In this document: one piece after another, positions 17,508-26,572 of the stretch | How the letters are laid out: the number at the start of each line of letters is the position of its first letter | How positions within the stretch are numbered: position 1 is the stretch's first letter | DNA from: an uncultured Marinicella sp. | GTDB lineage: Bacteria; Pseudomonadota; Gammaproteobacteria; Xanthomonadales; Marinicellaceae | DNA: 64,000 bases | Assembly (NCBI GenBank): GCA_947502925.1 | Contig: CANNBS010000001.1 | Span: 744,001 to 808,000 of the forward strand | Reading direction: 5' to 3' | The notes under the pieces: model-generated | The model's database searches: none | Told to the model about the DNA's origin: nothing | Seen by the model: only the letters and a program-made list of their open reading frames with translations | Made by a program: the position numbers and the translations under genes

Positions 17508-20500
17508 TTATCCTATTTGTTTAAACAAGTTCTTTAATCGTTTAGACGATACCTTTTGTTGCGTCCCCAAACTCTGGGCAAAGAGCGAAACGCGGTATTC
17601 TTGGAGGGTCATCAGGAATTCCTGATGGGTCTGGGTGAATATTTCAGCCTGTTCACACATTTGATAAAACGGTTCGCTGACTTCAGTTAATTGATTGAGT
17701 TTATCGGCTTCTTTTTGCGGTGAGTGCAGGGCGGTTTCCAGTCGCATAGTCAGGGCTTCTAAATAGCGGAGGTAGTTCTTGAGCTGATCGAGTTGAACGA
17801 TTTTCAAAAAGCCGTCGTAGATTAAATAATCGAGTTCCTGAATCATATCGGCATAGCTGTCATCGCTGAGCGATTCGCTGTGGCTTTCGATGGCCTGCCA
17901 GGTTTCGTACCACTTGATAATCACCTGGTTTAAAATTTCCAGCCATTGATAGACATCGCGGTAAAGATTCGATGACAGTTGTTCAGCGAGCTGATCAAAA
18001 TCGGATTGTGTGCGGACCGGGTTATGCGCAGCGATACCGGCTTCCAGGCGGGTATCAATGACGGCATCAATCAATTTTTTATCTGTAGCGAGACTGTCCC
18101 AGGCCAGGTTAGCTTTTAGATTCGGGTTGATTTTCTGGCATTGCTTTGTGATTTTCGGATATTTAAGTTGTATCAGGCGTTTAATGCCCTGCGTGTGTTC
18201 TTGTTCTGCCTGTTCTTCGGTTTCAAAAAAACGTAAACCCACTGCATTATCCTGATCAACCACGGCCGGATACGCCGGTAAACCGTTATCAAGGGTCACC
18301 ATCGGCTCAATGGTTTCAAAGACCCAATCCGAGGCGCCATTAATTTGCCGGTTTTCGCTGGCGGATTTTTGGAAGCTGATATTGGCGGCATCCTGATGCT
18401 CACCTTGCATCTCTTCGAAACTTCGGCCTTGATAAACGGTTTTATTTTTGCGGTTTTTGACTTCATAGCGAAAGCGCAGATGTGGTGGTAAGTCCACGGC
18501 CTGCCAGTCTTCAGCGGTGGTTTCCAGGCCGTTTTTCTGTCGGACGATGGCCACCAGTTGCTGGTAAAAGTCCCGGTCATGTTCTAACAATGCCACAATA
18601 ATCTCGGCATAGTGATTCACAGGTATTAAACCTCGGCGAAGACTTTTCGGCAGGCCCTTGATTAATGCCACAACCTTTTCCTGGATTAAGCCCGGCACCA
18701 GAAATTCAAAGTCATTACTATTTAAGGCATTAATCCACGCCAGTTTCAGTTGTGCGGTAACACCGTCATCTTGTTGTTCGGGTGCGAACACATAACTCAG
18801 GGGGATAGTCAGTTGCCGGATCTTTATATGATCAGGAAATTGTTCCTGTTCGGGTGTTTGCGCCCGGTTCTGGTAGAAATCATCGGCTTTAAAATGAAGT
18901 GGGTTGCCGGTTTGTTTTTTTAACCATTTTTTCAGCAATGGTTCAGAATAAATACCTTCGGGGATGCGTTCATCATACAGCTGGTATAAGGCCGCCGGCT
19001 CAATCAGTAAATCTCGTTTACGGTGGCGGTCTTCTTCGGCTTCAATTTCCGCCATTAAGCGGCTATTGTGGCGGTAAAAATCCATGCGTGTGTTTAACTG
19101 GCGTGCCACCAGACCCTGTTCAATAAATATCTGACGACTTGTTTCAGGGTCTTCGGGTCCATAATGCACCCGTTCGCGTTCGATGAGGTTTAAACCTAAC
19201 AAAGTGCTGCGCCGGTAGCCCATCACCGAGCCTTGTTTTTTCGACCAGTAGGGATCATAAAAACTGTGCTTAATCAGATGCGCGCCGGCTCGGCTGATGT
19301 GCTCTACTGTGACTTGCCCCACCATGCGGGCATAAACCTGACTGGTGTGAACAATTTCAGCCGCCACCACCCATTGGGGCATGCGGTTAAACAGGAATGA
19401 TCCCGGGAACAGCATAAACTTTTTATTGCGGGTGCCGAAGTAAATGCGCTCGCTGTGAAACTGACCAATGTGGGAAATAAAGCCGCAAAGGATGGCTTCA
19501 TGTTGGCTGTCTTGCGATGACTGTCCCGAATTGAGGCTTAATTTTTGCTGTTTGGCCAGTTGCGATAGCTGACGGTGAACATCTTTCCACTCCATGTATT
19601 TTTTGATGCTGATAAAATTTTTCCGACACCAGGCTCTGAACTTGTTATTACCGAGGTCTTTGCGGGTTTTGCCGAGCACTCGCCAAAGATTCAGAATGCC
19701 GGTAAAATCGGAATTGTCATCGTGGTATCTCTGGTGGGCTTTGTCGGCGGCCTGCGCCGCATCGAGGGGGCGCTCTCTGGGATCCTGCACCGCCAGCATC
19801 GACACCATAATCAGAATTTCTTTTAAACACCCCAATTCACCGGCGGCGAGTAAAATGCGTGACAACTGCACATCCAAAGGCAAATGAGCCATTTTGCGAC
19901 CGATGGCGGTTAACTGACGACCTTCGTCAATAGCTTTGAGTTCTTGCAGTAGCTGATAACCATCGGCAATTTGCTTAAAATCCGGGCTGTCTATAAAGGG
20001 AAAGTCTTCTAAATCACCGAGTCGCAATACATGAGTCTGTAGAATCACTGCCGCAAGAGAGGTACGTAGAATCTCGGCATCGGTGTGTTCCGGACGTGAT
20101 TCAAAATCGGTTTCACTGTACAAACGATAACAGTGCCCCGGGGCTATCCGTCCACATCGGCCCTGTCGCTGGTTGGCACTGTCCTGAGCAATCGGCTCCA
20201 CCTGCAGGCCCTGAATTTTACTGCGGGCTGAATAACGGCTGATGCGGGCCAGGCCGCTGTCAATCACCCCATGAATTCGTGGCACGGTCAGTGAGGTTTC
20301 TGCGACATTGGTGCTGACAATAATCCGGCGTTTATCACCCGGATTAAATATCGCCATTTGTTGCGCTGAAGTTAGTCGCGCATACAAAGGCAGGACTTCG
20401 GTATTCGGTAAGTGCTTTTTCTTAAGACGATCAATGGTGTCGTTAATTTCCCGCTCACCGGGTAAAAACACCAGTAAATCACCGGTTTTCTTTTCTTTAT

Positions 20501-21314
20501 AAAATTCATCGACGGCCCGCACAATGGCCTCTTCCAGGTCGATACCGAATTCCTCTGGTGGCCGGTAATGGGTGGTCACCGGATACGACCGGCCGGAGAC
20601 ATTAATAATCGGCGCGTCATCGAAATGGGCGCTGAATTTTTCGGTATCAATGGTGGCCGAAGTGATGATGACTTTGAGGTCGGGCCGTTTTGGAATGAGT
20701 TTTTTGAGAAAGCCCAGTAAAAAATCGATGTTTAAACTGCGCTCATGGGCCTCGTCAATAATAATGGTGTCGTAATCATTCAGCCATTTATCGTGCAGGG
20801 TTTGTTGCAGCAGGATACCGTCGGTCATAAAGCGAATAAATCCGTCTTCACTGTATCGCTCGTCAAAGCGCACCTGGTAGCCCACGGCTTTGCCTAAGGG
20901 GACCGAAAGTTCTTCACTGACCCGTGCGGCTACTGATTTGGCGGCAATGCGGCGTGGTTGGGTGCAGGCGATTTGACCGAATTGGCCAAAGCCCGCTTGC
21001 AGACAAATTTTGGGAATTTGGGTGGTTTTACCGGAACCGGTTTCACCGGCGATAATGGTGACCTGATGGTTAGTGATGGTTTGGCGAATCTTATCGGCTT
21101 GCTCAGAGACCGGTAAGTCTTCAGCCAGTTTGACCTGAGGCCGGTTATTCTGTCGATTTAAATAATGCTGATGCGCTTGTTCAATATCCGCCAAAACCCG
21201 ATTTTTTTGGGGTGCTTTTTTGGCTTTTTTCAGGGCTGATTTTAGCCGGTAGTAATCTTTTTGCAGCAACGCGTTCTGCATATTCTGCAGTAAGCGGGTG
21301 GTGGCATCATTCAT
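17508..21314 (-). CDS. hrpA: ATP-dependent RNA helicase HrpA
   Basis: A 1268-residue DEAH-box helicase, close to E. coli HrpA (1300). It has motif I GETGSGKTTQ (about 90-100), motif II DEAH, motif III SAT, and motif VI QRQGRCGR. The helicase-associated and OB-like regions follow, then the long HrpA-specific C-terminal domain (DUF3418). HrpA resolves stalled ribosomes on mRNA in E. coli. The gene lies 9 bases after the mscS-like gene and is probably the last of that transcript. It converges on the CAP gene with a 58-base gap and no obvious hairpin. Confidence 0.95.
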   Translation of the reverse strand: MNDATTRLLQNMQNALLQKDYYRLKSALKKAKKAPQKNRVLADIEQAHQHYLNRQNNRPQVKLAEDLPVSEQADKIRQTITNHQVTIIAGETGSGKTTQIPKICLQAGFGQFGQIACTQPRRIAAKSVAARVSEELSVPLGKAVGYQVRFDERYSEDGFIRFMTDGILLQQTLHDKWLNDYDTIIIDEAHERSLNIDFLLGFLKKLIPKRPDLKVIITSATIDTEKFSAHFDDAPIINVSGRSYPVTTHYRPPEEFGIDLEEAIVRAVDEFYKEKKTGDLLVFLPGEREINDTIDRLKKKHLPNTEVLPLYARLTSAQQMAIFNPGDKRRIIVSTNVAETSLTVPRIHGVIDSGLARISRYSARSKIQGLQVEPIAQDSANQRQGRCGRIAPGHCYRLYSETDFESRPEHTDAEILRTSLAAVILQTHVLRLGDLEDFPFIDSPDFKQIADGYQLLQELKAIDEGRQLTAIGRKMAHLPLDVQLSRILLAAGELGCLKEILIMVSMLAVQDPRERPLDAAQAADKAHQRYHDDNSDFTGILNLWRVLGKTRKDLGNNKFRAWCRKNFISIKKYMEWKDVHRQLSQLAKQQKLSLNSGQSSQDSQHEAILCGFISHIGQFHSERIYFGTRNKKFMLFPGSFLFNRMPQWVVAAEIVHTSQVYARMVGQVTVEHISRAGAHLIKHSFYDPYWSKKQGSVMGYRRSTLLGLNLIERERVHYGPEDPETSRQIFIEQGLVARQLNTRMDFYRHNSRLMAEIEAEEDRHRKRDLLIEPAALYQLYDERIPEGIYSEPLLKKWLKKQTGNPLHFKADDFYQNRAQTPEQEQFPDHIKIRQLTIPLSYVFAPEQQDDGVTAQLKLAWINALNSNDFEFLVPGLIQEKVVALIKGLPKSLRRGLIPVNHYAEIIVALLEHDRDFYQQLVAIVRQKNGLETTAEDWQAVDLPPHLRFRYEVKNRKNKTVYQGRSFEEMQGEHQDAANISFQKSASENRQINGASDWVFETIEPMVTLDNGLPAYPAVVDQDNAVGLRFFETEEQAEQEHTQGIKRLIQLKYPKITKQCQKINPNLKANLAWDSLATDKKLIDAVIDTRLEAGIAAHNPVRTQSDFDQLAEQLSSNLYRDVYQWLEILNQVIIKWYETWQAIESHSESLSDDSYADMIQELDYLIYDGFLKIVQLDQLKNYLRYLEALTMRLETALHSPQKEADKLNQLTEVSEPFYQMCEQAEIFTQTHQEFLMTLQEYRVSLFAQSLGTQQKVSSKRLKNLFKQIG

Positions 21315-21323
21315 GGAAAGCGC

Positions 21324-22481
21324 TTAGGAACCAGTTTTAGCCGTTGATTGTTGCGGCGGGAATTCCTTAATATATAAATCGTGCTGTGAAAACGGAATTT
21401 CAATGCCAGCTTCATTCAGGGCTTCATAAACATCCATAAACAGCTCATGGCGCAAGCGCCCACGTAAGACCGGTTCAGCAATCCAACATAATAACTCAAA
21501 GTCCAATGAAGATGCGCCAAAGGCTCGCATCCTCACCCGCGGTTCTGGGTCATCCAGTACTTCTTTATGGTCAGTGGCACATTTTTTTAAAACTTCACAA
21601 ACCTGCCGAACATCGGCACCGTAGGCGACTCCCACCGGAATTCGCACCCGGCTTTTTTCCCATCGACCTCCACTTTCATTAACCACTTTGGTGTTGCCGA
21701 TGATGTTATTGGGAATGGTGATTTCAATGTCATCACGGGTCAGCAATCGGGTGGAACGCATGCCCACCTGGGTCACCATACCCCGCTCACCGGTATCTAA
21801 ATTAACGTAGTCTCCGACTTTGTAGGGTGTATCAGCGATAATAAAAAAACCGGAAAATAAATTCGCCAGGGTGTCTTTGGCCGCAAAACCCACGGCAATA
21901 CCAATCACACCGGCTGAGGCTAGCCAGGCCGTTGGATCAACACCCCACAGCATTAGCAGGATATAGGAACCCAAACCAATCAATAATAATTTACCGATTA
22001 AATCAAATAAAGGAATGGTTTTGGGTTGAATAATTTCGTACTTATGGGTCAGTTTAGATAAAGTATTGAGCAGAAGTGTCAGGATTTTAAAACCCCGGAA
22101 CATCCACACCAGTACCAGGATTGAGGCTAAAAATCGAATTAAACCCCTTTCCAAACCGGTGCTTAAATCGATGGTTTTAACGGCCACCCCCAAAAACAAG
22201 AAAAACAAAGTGAGAAAGATGGGACGTTTCAGAATCTCAATAAGTTGATCATCCACCTCATTTTTGGATAACTTGGTGAGTTGATTAAAACTTTTACTGA
22301 ATATCAAAACAGCCAGTTTGGCCACCACATAACCTAAAATCGTAACCAGTACGAACCCTAATAGCGGGAACTGTTGAATCTGTTCCCAATACGGCATCCA
22401 GCTGTCTGGGATATACTTATCAAAACCGGACAACATCACATCCACATCATGGTTGTTTTCTACGTCTTGATTGCTTTGCAT
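21324..22481 (-). CDS. MscS-family mechanosensitive channel
   Basis: A 385-residue small-conductance channel that would open on membrane tension to release solutes after osmotic downshock. About four to five hydrophobic segments come first; the pore-lining helix and the upper beta domain are at VGIAVGFAAKDTLANLFSG and VGDYVNL. The C-terminal alpha/beta domain is complete. The ATG at 22481 (MQSNQDVENN) was chosen because it lies right after the sspB stop; a TTG at 22490 in the same frame overlaps that stop. It belongs with sspAB and hrpA in one direction. Confidence 0.9.
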   Translation of the reverse strand: MQSNQDVENNHDVDVMLSGFDKYIPDSWMPYWEQIQQFPLLGFVLVTILGYVVAKLAVLIFSKSFNQLTKLSKNEVDDQLIEILKRPIFLTLFFLFLGVAVKTIDLSTGLERGLIRFLASILVLVWMFRGFKILTLLLNTLSKLTHKYEIIQPKTIPLFDLIGKLLLIGLGSYILLMLWGVDPTAWLASAGVIGIAVGFAAKDTLANLFSGFFIIADTPYKVGDYVNLDTGERGMVTQVGMRSTRLLTRDDIEITIPNNIIGNTKVVNESGGRWEKSRVRIPVGVAYGADVRQVCEVLKKCATDHKEVLDDPEPRVRMRAFGASSLDFELLCWIAEPVLRGRLRHELFMDVYEALNEAGIEIPFSQHDLYIKEFPPQQSTAKTGS

Positions 22482-22482
22482 A

Positions 22483-22896
22483 TTAATCAACTAACTTAAG
22501 ATGAGCGTTTTTTTTGGATTTTTTACTGTCTGTTTGCTTGGTTGCTGGTTTTTCGGACGTTTCAGACTCATCTTCATCTGTCATCTCGGGATCCACATCA
22601 AACATCATACCCTGACTGTTTTCACGGGCATAAATGGCGGTCACACCGGCCATCGGAATCACCACCAAAAAAGGCCGCCCTGAAAAACGGGCGCTAAAAG
22701 AAATGACCTCATCTTCCATCGCCAGGCCCTGGGTGGCGGTCATGGAAATATTGAGCACCACTTTACCGTCCTCGATGGCTGATTCCGGCACTTTTACACC
22801 GGACACAGAGACATCAGCCACCACCAAGGGTGTCAGATTATTGTCACTAATCCATCGGTAAAGTGCCTCAATTAAATAAGGCTTAACCGGGCTCAT
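22483..22896 (-). CDS. sspB: ClpXP adaptor SspB
   Basis: A 137-residue adaptor that binds ssrA-tagged proteins and delivers them to ClpXP. The ATG at 22896 (MSPVKPYLIEALYRWI) matches the usual SspB start (KRPYLLRAxYxWI); an in-frame ATG at 23025 would put 43 extra residues across the sspA end. The tag-binding core includes VVLNISMTAT and FSARFSGRPF. An acidic linker leads to the short ClpX-binding tail HLKLVD, matching the usual LRVVK-type ending. It follows sspA by 7 bases. Confidence 0.93.
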   Translation of the reverse strand: MSPVKPYLIEALYRWISDNNLTPLVVADVSVSGVKVPESAIEDGKVVLNISMTATQGLAMEDEVISFSARFSGRPFLVVIPMAGVTAIYARENSQGMMFDVDPEMTDEDESETSEKPATKQTDSKKSKKNAHLKLVD

Positions 22897-22903
22897 GTTG
22901 TCA

Positions 22904-23536
22904 TCAAAAGTCAAAACGGTACTCTCTTTCTGTTTCTGTGATACTTGTTCTAAAGGCATTGCTTTTAAACATGCGGTGGGCATATTTTCTGAGTTCGTCA
23001 GGTAGCGCCGGCCAGTCAACGCCATAATATTCTAAGCGCCATAAAAAAGGCACTAAATTGGTATCGACCAGAGAAATATCGTCATGCAAAAAGTATTCTT
23101 GTTGAGAAAACAGGGGGCCGGCAGCGGTCAGTTCCTCAGTGAGTGCTTTAATGGCATCATTTTTTTTCTTACCGGTGTTATTCTCAATCGTATTCACATA
23201 GGAAAACCAGCCCTGTTCCAGACGATACACGGTAAAGCGTAAACGGGCACGGGTCATGGGATCCGGTGGTAATAAAGGCGGATGCGGATAGCGCTCGTCC
23301 AAGTATTCGGTAATCACCTGGACCCCAAAAACATGCATGTCACGATCCACCAGGTGCGGGATTTCTAGATCCGGGTTGTGTGCGACTAAGTCCTCAGGCG
23401 GATTATTTTTATCGATTGAAATTATCTTACAATTAATATTTTTGGTCGCCAGTAAAAAACGGATTCTGTGCGAGTCAAACGCCTCTTTTTCGGAATAGAT
23501 TGTAATAATTGATCGGCCACGTTCAATAGTTGACAC
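22904..23536 (-). CDS. sspA: Stringent starvation protein A
   Basis: A 210-residue glutathione-S-transferase-fold protein that binds RNA polymerase and acts in starvation and acid responses. IITIYSEKEAFDSHRIRFLL at the start and PHLVDRDMHVF are typical. The start is decided by the ribosome-binding site: AAAGGAG sits 8 bases before a GTG at 23536, whereas an in-frame ATG at 23563 lies upstream of that Shine-Dalgarno and has none of its own. It directly follows petABC, the common order in gammaproteobacteria. Confidence 0.93.
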   Translation of the reverse strand: MSTIERGRSIITIYSEKEAFDSHRIRFLLATKNINCKIISIDKNNPPEDLVAHNPDLEIPHLVDRDMHVFGVQVITEYLDERYPHPPLLPPDPMTRARLRFTVYRLEQGWFSYVNTIENNTGKKKNDAIKALTEELTAAGPLFSQQEYFLHDDISLVDTNLVPFLWRLEYYGVDWPALPDELRKYAHRMFKSNAFRTSITETEREYRFDF

Positions 23537-23564
23537 CAGTTTTCTCCTTTGGGTTAAATGCAAA

Positions 23565-23602
23565 AAGGGTTTAAAGCAATTAAGAAATCGCGAAAAACCC
23601 TT
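23565..23602 (-). terminator. Possible terminator between petC and sspA
   Basis: AAGGGTTT (23595-23602, read on the minus strand) pairs with AAACCCTT (23565-23572) across a 22-base loop, followed by a short T run. The long loop makes it weak; it may only attenuate read-through into sspA. Confidence 0.35.
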
Positions 23603-23657
23603 GATTTTAGCAAAAAATTGCTGTTTTGTTAAATTCGCTTAAGTAAGCGTTTAGTTA

Positions 23658-24401
23658 TTAATGGACATCTCGGAAATAATTCACCTTTAATAAGTACGCT
23701 AAAAAGGTAAACAATGCCACAAACAACAACACCCACGGTGCATAGGACATTCGAATCAATTGTGCCGGTTCTGATGAGTAGTCTAAAAAGTTGACCAAAT
23801 CGCGCACCAGATCTTTGTATTCCTGTTCGCTTAATTGACCTTCTTCAATGGTTTCAAAACCAACAAATTCTTTATGGTCTTCACCGGCTTCATCCGTGTG
23901 GGTTTCAAACTTTGCTTCACGGATGCCTTGTAATTCCCACAAAACATGCGGCATAGAGGCATTCGGGAAGGTCAGGTTGTTCCAGCCACTGGGACGGCTG
24001 GGATCCACGTAAAAATTAATTAAAAAGTTATACAACCAGTCAACACCGCGGGCTTTGGCAATCACGGTTAAGTCAGGTGGTGCTTTGCCGAACCATTGGA
24101 CGCCTTGCTCTTTAGTCATGGTGTTGGTCATTTTATCGACAAATTTAGCATCGGTGAGCACCAGTGAGCTCATCATTTCGTCTTCGGTTAAGCCCAAATC
24201 TTTAGCCACGCGATTATAACGCTGATATTCCATCGAGTGACAAGCGAGGCAATAATTCATATAGGTCTTGGCGCCCCTTTGTAAGGAAGATTGAGATTTA
24301 ATATTGGTGTTGGCCGGCTCCCCGATATAGGCACCGCCAGCAGCAGAAACCATCGAAGCAAACACTAAACACGCCATTGTTAAGATTATTTTTTTCATCA
24401 T
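23658..24401 (-). CDS. petC: Cytochrome c1, ubiquinol-cytochrome c reductase
   Basis: A 247-residue subunit of the bc1 complex carrying the c-type heme. A Sec signal (ending VSAAGG) is followed by the heme-binding CLACH (about residue 53). The axial methionine is probably the one in FPNASMPHVLWEL, and a C-terminal hydrophobic helix (about 220-240) anchors it to the inner membrane. The start overlaps the stop of petB (ATGA at 24398-24401). Confidence 0.96.
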   Translation of the reverse strand: MMKKIILTMACLVFASMVSAAGGAYIGEPANTNIKSQSSLQRGAKTYMNYCLACHSMEYQRYNRVAKDLGLTEDEMMSSLVLTDAKFVDKMTNTMTKEQGVQWFGKAPPDLTVIAKARGVDWLYNFLINFYVDPSRPSGWNNLTFPNASMPHVLWELQGIREAKFETHTDEAGEDHKEFVGFETIEEGQLSEQEYKDLVRDLVNFLDYSSEPAQLIRMSYAPWVLLFVALFTFLAYLLKVNYFRDVH

Positions 24402-25642
24402 TTTTCTATCCTCTCAGGGACTTCGTGATAGGTCTCGTTGCGACTGTAAAAGAACAGCCACACAAAATAGAAGAAATAAAAGCCGGTCAGAATCTGCGCT
24501 GTCATCTTCTGTAAAACACTGCCGGACTGCATTCCCAGCCAGCCGAGTACCACAAATGAAATGGCAAACAAACTCAGCATTAATTTATAAGGCCAACGTC
24601 GGTAACGAATGGACTTAACCGGAGAGCGATCTAACCACGGCAAGAAGAACAACACCACAATGGCTAACGCCATAATCAAGGCACCCAATTGCATATCAGG
24701 TACCGCCCGCAACATGGCATAAAATGGCGTAAAGTACCAAACCGGTTTAATGTGATCCGGCGTTGATGACGGATCAGCAGGCACGTAGTTATCATGCTCT
24801 AAGAACAAACCACCCATGTCGGGCTTCACAAACACGATAAACAAGAAGATCAGTAAAAACATACCGACACCGAAAATATCTTTAACGGTGTAATACGGGT
24901 GGAACGGAATACCGTCTTTAGGCACGCCGTTTTCATCTTTGTGCTTTTTAATATCAATACCTTCGGGGTTATTAGAACCGACGGTGTGTAAAGCGGCAAT
25001 ATGCAAGACCACAAGAACCACGATGACCAACGGCAATGCAATCACATGCAGGGCAAAGAACCGATTTAAGGTGGCATCAGAGATTAAATAATCACCCCGT
25101 ACCCACTCAACCAGTGCATCACCGACCCAGGGAACAGCGGCAAATAACTGAGTAATCACTTTAGCACCCCAGTAAGACATGTTGCCCCATGGTAACACGT
25201 AGCCCATAAAAGCTTCTGCCATCAGTGCCAGATAAATAATCATACCGAATACCCAAATCAGTTCACGCGGTTTTTTATACGAACCGTATAAAAGTCCCCG
25301 GAACATGTGCAGGTAAATGACGATAAAGAAGGCCGACGCACCGGTGGTGTGCAGGTAACGAATCAACCAGCCCCAGGGCACATCCCGCATAATGTATTCA
25401 ACCATACCGAAGGCTTGCGCGGCATCGGGTTTATAATGCATGGTCAGCCAGATACCGGTTAAAATCTGATTAACCAGAACCAACAAGGCCAATGACCCGA
25501 AAAAGTACCAGAAGTTGAAGTTCTTTGGTGCGTAATATTCTGATAAATGGTCTTTGTAGAATTGTGTGACCGGCAGACGGTGGTTAAACCAATCCATAAT
25601 GCCACTGCTGTTTTTTGTTCTTGAACTTGCTATTTTACCCAT
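24398..25642 (-). CDS. petB: Cytochrome b, ubiquinol-cytochrome c reductase
   Basis: A 414-residue cytochrome b with eight hydrophobic helices. The paired heme-binding histidines are in RYLHTTGASAFFIVIYLHM and in FFALHVIALP/VVLHIAALH, and GYVLPWGNMSYWGAKVIT and the PEW-type Qo loop region (WYFTPFYAMLRAVPD, here with F in place of E-W) are present. The product oxidises ubiquinol at the Qo site. It overlaps petA and petC by a few bases, so the three genes are translated together. The frame opens at MGKIASSRTKNSSG; a later Met (MDWFNHRL) is a possible alternative. Confidence 0.95.
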   Translation of the reverse strand: MGKIASSRTKNSSGIMDWFNHRLPVTQFYKDHLSEYYAPKNFNFWYFFGSLALLVLVNQILTGIWLTMHYKPDAAQAFGMVEYIMRDVPWGWLIRYLHTTGASAFFIVIYLHMFRGLLYGSYKKPRELIWVFGMIIYLALMAEAFMGYVLPWGNMSYWGAKVITQLFAAVPWVGDALVEWVRGDYLISDATLNRFFALHVIALPLVIVVLVVLHIAALHTVGSNNPEGIDIKKHKDENGVPKDGIPFHPYYTVKDIFGVGMFLLIFLFIVFVKPDMGGLFLEHDNYVPADPSSTPDHIKPVWYFTPFYAMLRAVPDMQLGALIMALAIVVLFFLPWLDRSPVKSIRYRRWPYKLMLSLFAISFVVLGWLGMQSGSVLQKMTAQILTGFYFFYFVWLFFYSRNETYHEVPERIEK

Positions 25643-26229
25643 CAGGCTGTGCCTCCATCAGTACCAATTTCGATGATATTGTCATCCAAAAATGTGTAAG
25701 GGGGGATGTCCAGGTTTCGACTGGCCGGCGAACCTTTGTAAACACGGCCGGAAATATCGAACCGTGAGTTATGACATGGGCAATAAAAACCACCTTGCCA
25801 TTCACTGTCAAAGGATTGTGCCACCAGATCCGGATAATACTTCGGCGAACAACCCAAATGTGTACAAATACCGATAACCACCAACAGGTTTTCACGTTTA
25901 GCACGATATTTATCGTCAATATAATCCGGCTGTATACTGGTTTCGTCGTCCGGATCCTTTAACTTATCCTCTAATGAGTCTAACACCGACATTTGCTTGT
26001 CGGTTCGGTTTACGATAAAAACCGGTTGGCCTCGCCACAGAACATTAATCATTTGTCCTGGCTCGATTTTGGAAATATCTGTTTTGACCGGACTACCGGC
26101 CGCTTTGGCCCGTTCCGATGGTAACCATGATTTAATAAAGGGTACGGCGGCAAAACCGGCACCGATGGCGCCGACTGCAGAGGTACCTATTAATAAATTA
26201 CGGCGGCTTTTATTGACATTATCAGTCAT
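25642..26229 (-). CDS. petA: Rieske iron-sulfur protein, ubiquinol-cytochrome c reductase
   Basis: A 195-residue Rieske protein. The ATG at 26229 (MTDNVNKSRRNLLIG) has an AGGGG sequence about 9 bases upstream and opens with a Tat signal (SRRNLL), as usual for Rieske proteins; an in-frame ATG at 26352 inside the long palindrome is unlikely. The 2Fe-2S ligands are in CTHLGC and CPCHNSRFD. It leads the petABC operon. A perfect CRP-type palindrome lies 16-31 bases upstream of the start codon. Confidence 0.96.
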   Translation of the reverse strand: MTDNVNKSRRNLLIGTSAVGAIGAGFAAVPFIKSWLPSERAKAAGSPVKTDISKIEPGQMINVLWRGQPVFIVNRTDKQMSVLDSLEDKLKDPDDETSIQPDYIDDKYRAKRENLLVVIGICTHLGCSPKYYPDLVAQSFDSEWQGGFYCPCHNSRFDISGRVYKGSPASRNLDIPPYTFLDDNIIEIGTDGGTA

Positions 26230-26244
26230 TGAATTAACCCCTAA

Positions 26245-26260
26245 TGTGATAAAACTCACA
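26245..26260. promoter_or_regulatory. CRP/Vfr-type binding site upstream of petABC
   Basis: TGTGATAAAACTCACA fits TGTGA-N6-TCACA perfectly. It lies only 16 bases before the petA ATG, so binding would more likely repress or roadblock than activate, unless the promoter is unusually close. Confidence 0.6.
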
Positions 26261-26314
26261 GCGCTGACTACATGGATCTTGGCCTTGAGTTTAAAAAAAT
26301 CGTATGAATAATGA

Positions 26315-26470
26315 GGTATATTCATAACTAAAACGGCGAAAATGAAGCCCACATTGGCTATTTTTTTCTCTAAAAATCAAGCTGTAGAACCACTATAGCT
26401 TCAATTTTTAGAGGAAAAAACTATCTCAATGTGGATCTCCATTCCACCCGTCCTTAGTTATGAATATACC
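26315..26470. repeat. 156-bp imperfect palindrome (long inverted repeat)
   Basis: The outer 16 bases (26315-26330 GGTATATTCATAACTA and 26455-26470) pair perfectly. The arms then drift through a mismatched section (26331-26348), pair again at CCACATTG (26349-26356 with 26427-26434), at CTCTAAAAAT (26368-26377 with 26404-26413) and at AAGCT (26379-26383 with 26397-26401), and close on a loop of about 5 bases. A single strand could fold into one long hairpin. No coding capacity. It resembles a MITE-like or REP-like element. Confidence 0.8.
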
Positions 26471-26572
26471 CCTAAACTCGCGCAATTTTACAAGATTTTA
26501 AGGTTTTTTCATAGCCATGCGATGAGATAATCCTGATATTTGATTGTTTAAGCGGTTAAATCAGAACCATTA

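Larger units (their letters stand above)
26230..26572. other. 343-base non-coding region upstream of petA
   Basis: It holds, from the petA side, a CRP-type palindrome (26245-26260), a 156-bp inverted repeat (26315-26470) and about 100 AT-rich bases with no further gene or hairpin that I can see. The GTPase gene on the same strand ends at 26573. Confidence 0.8.
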
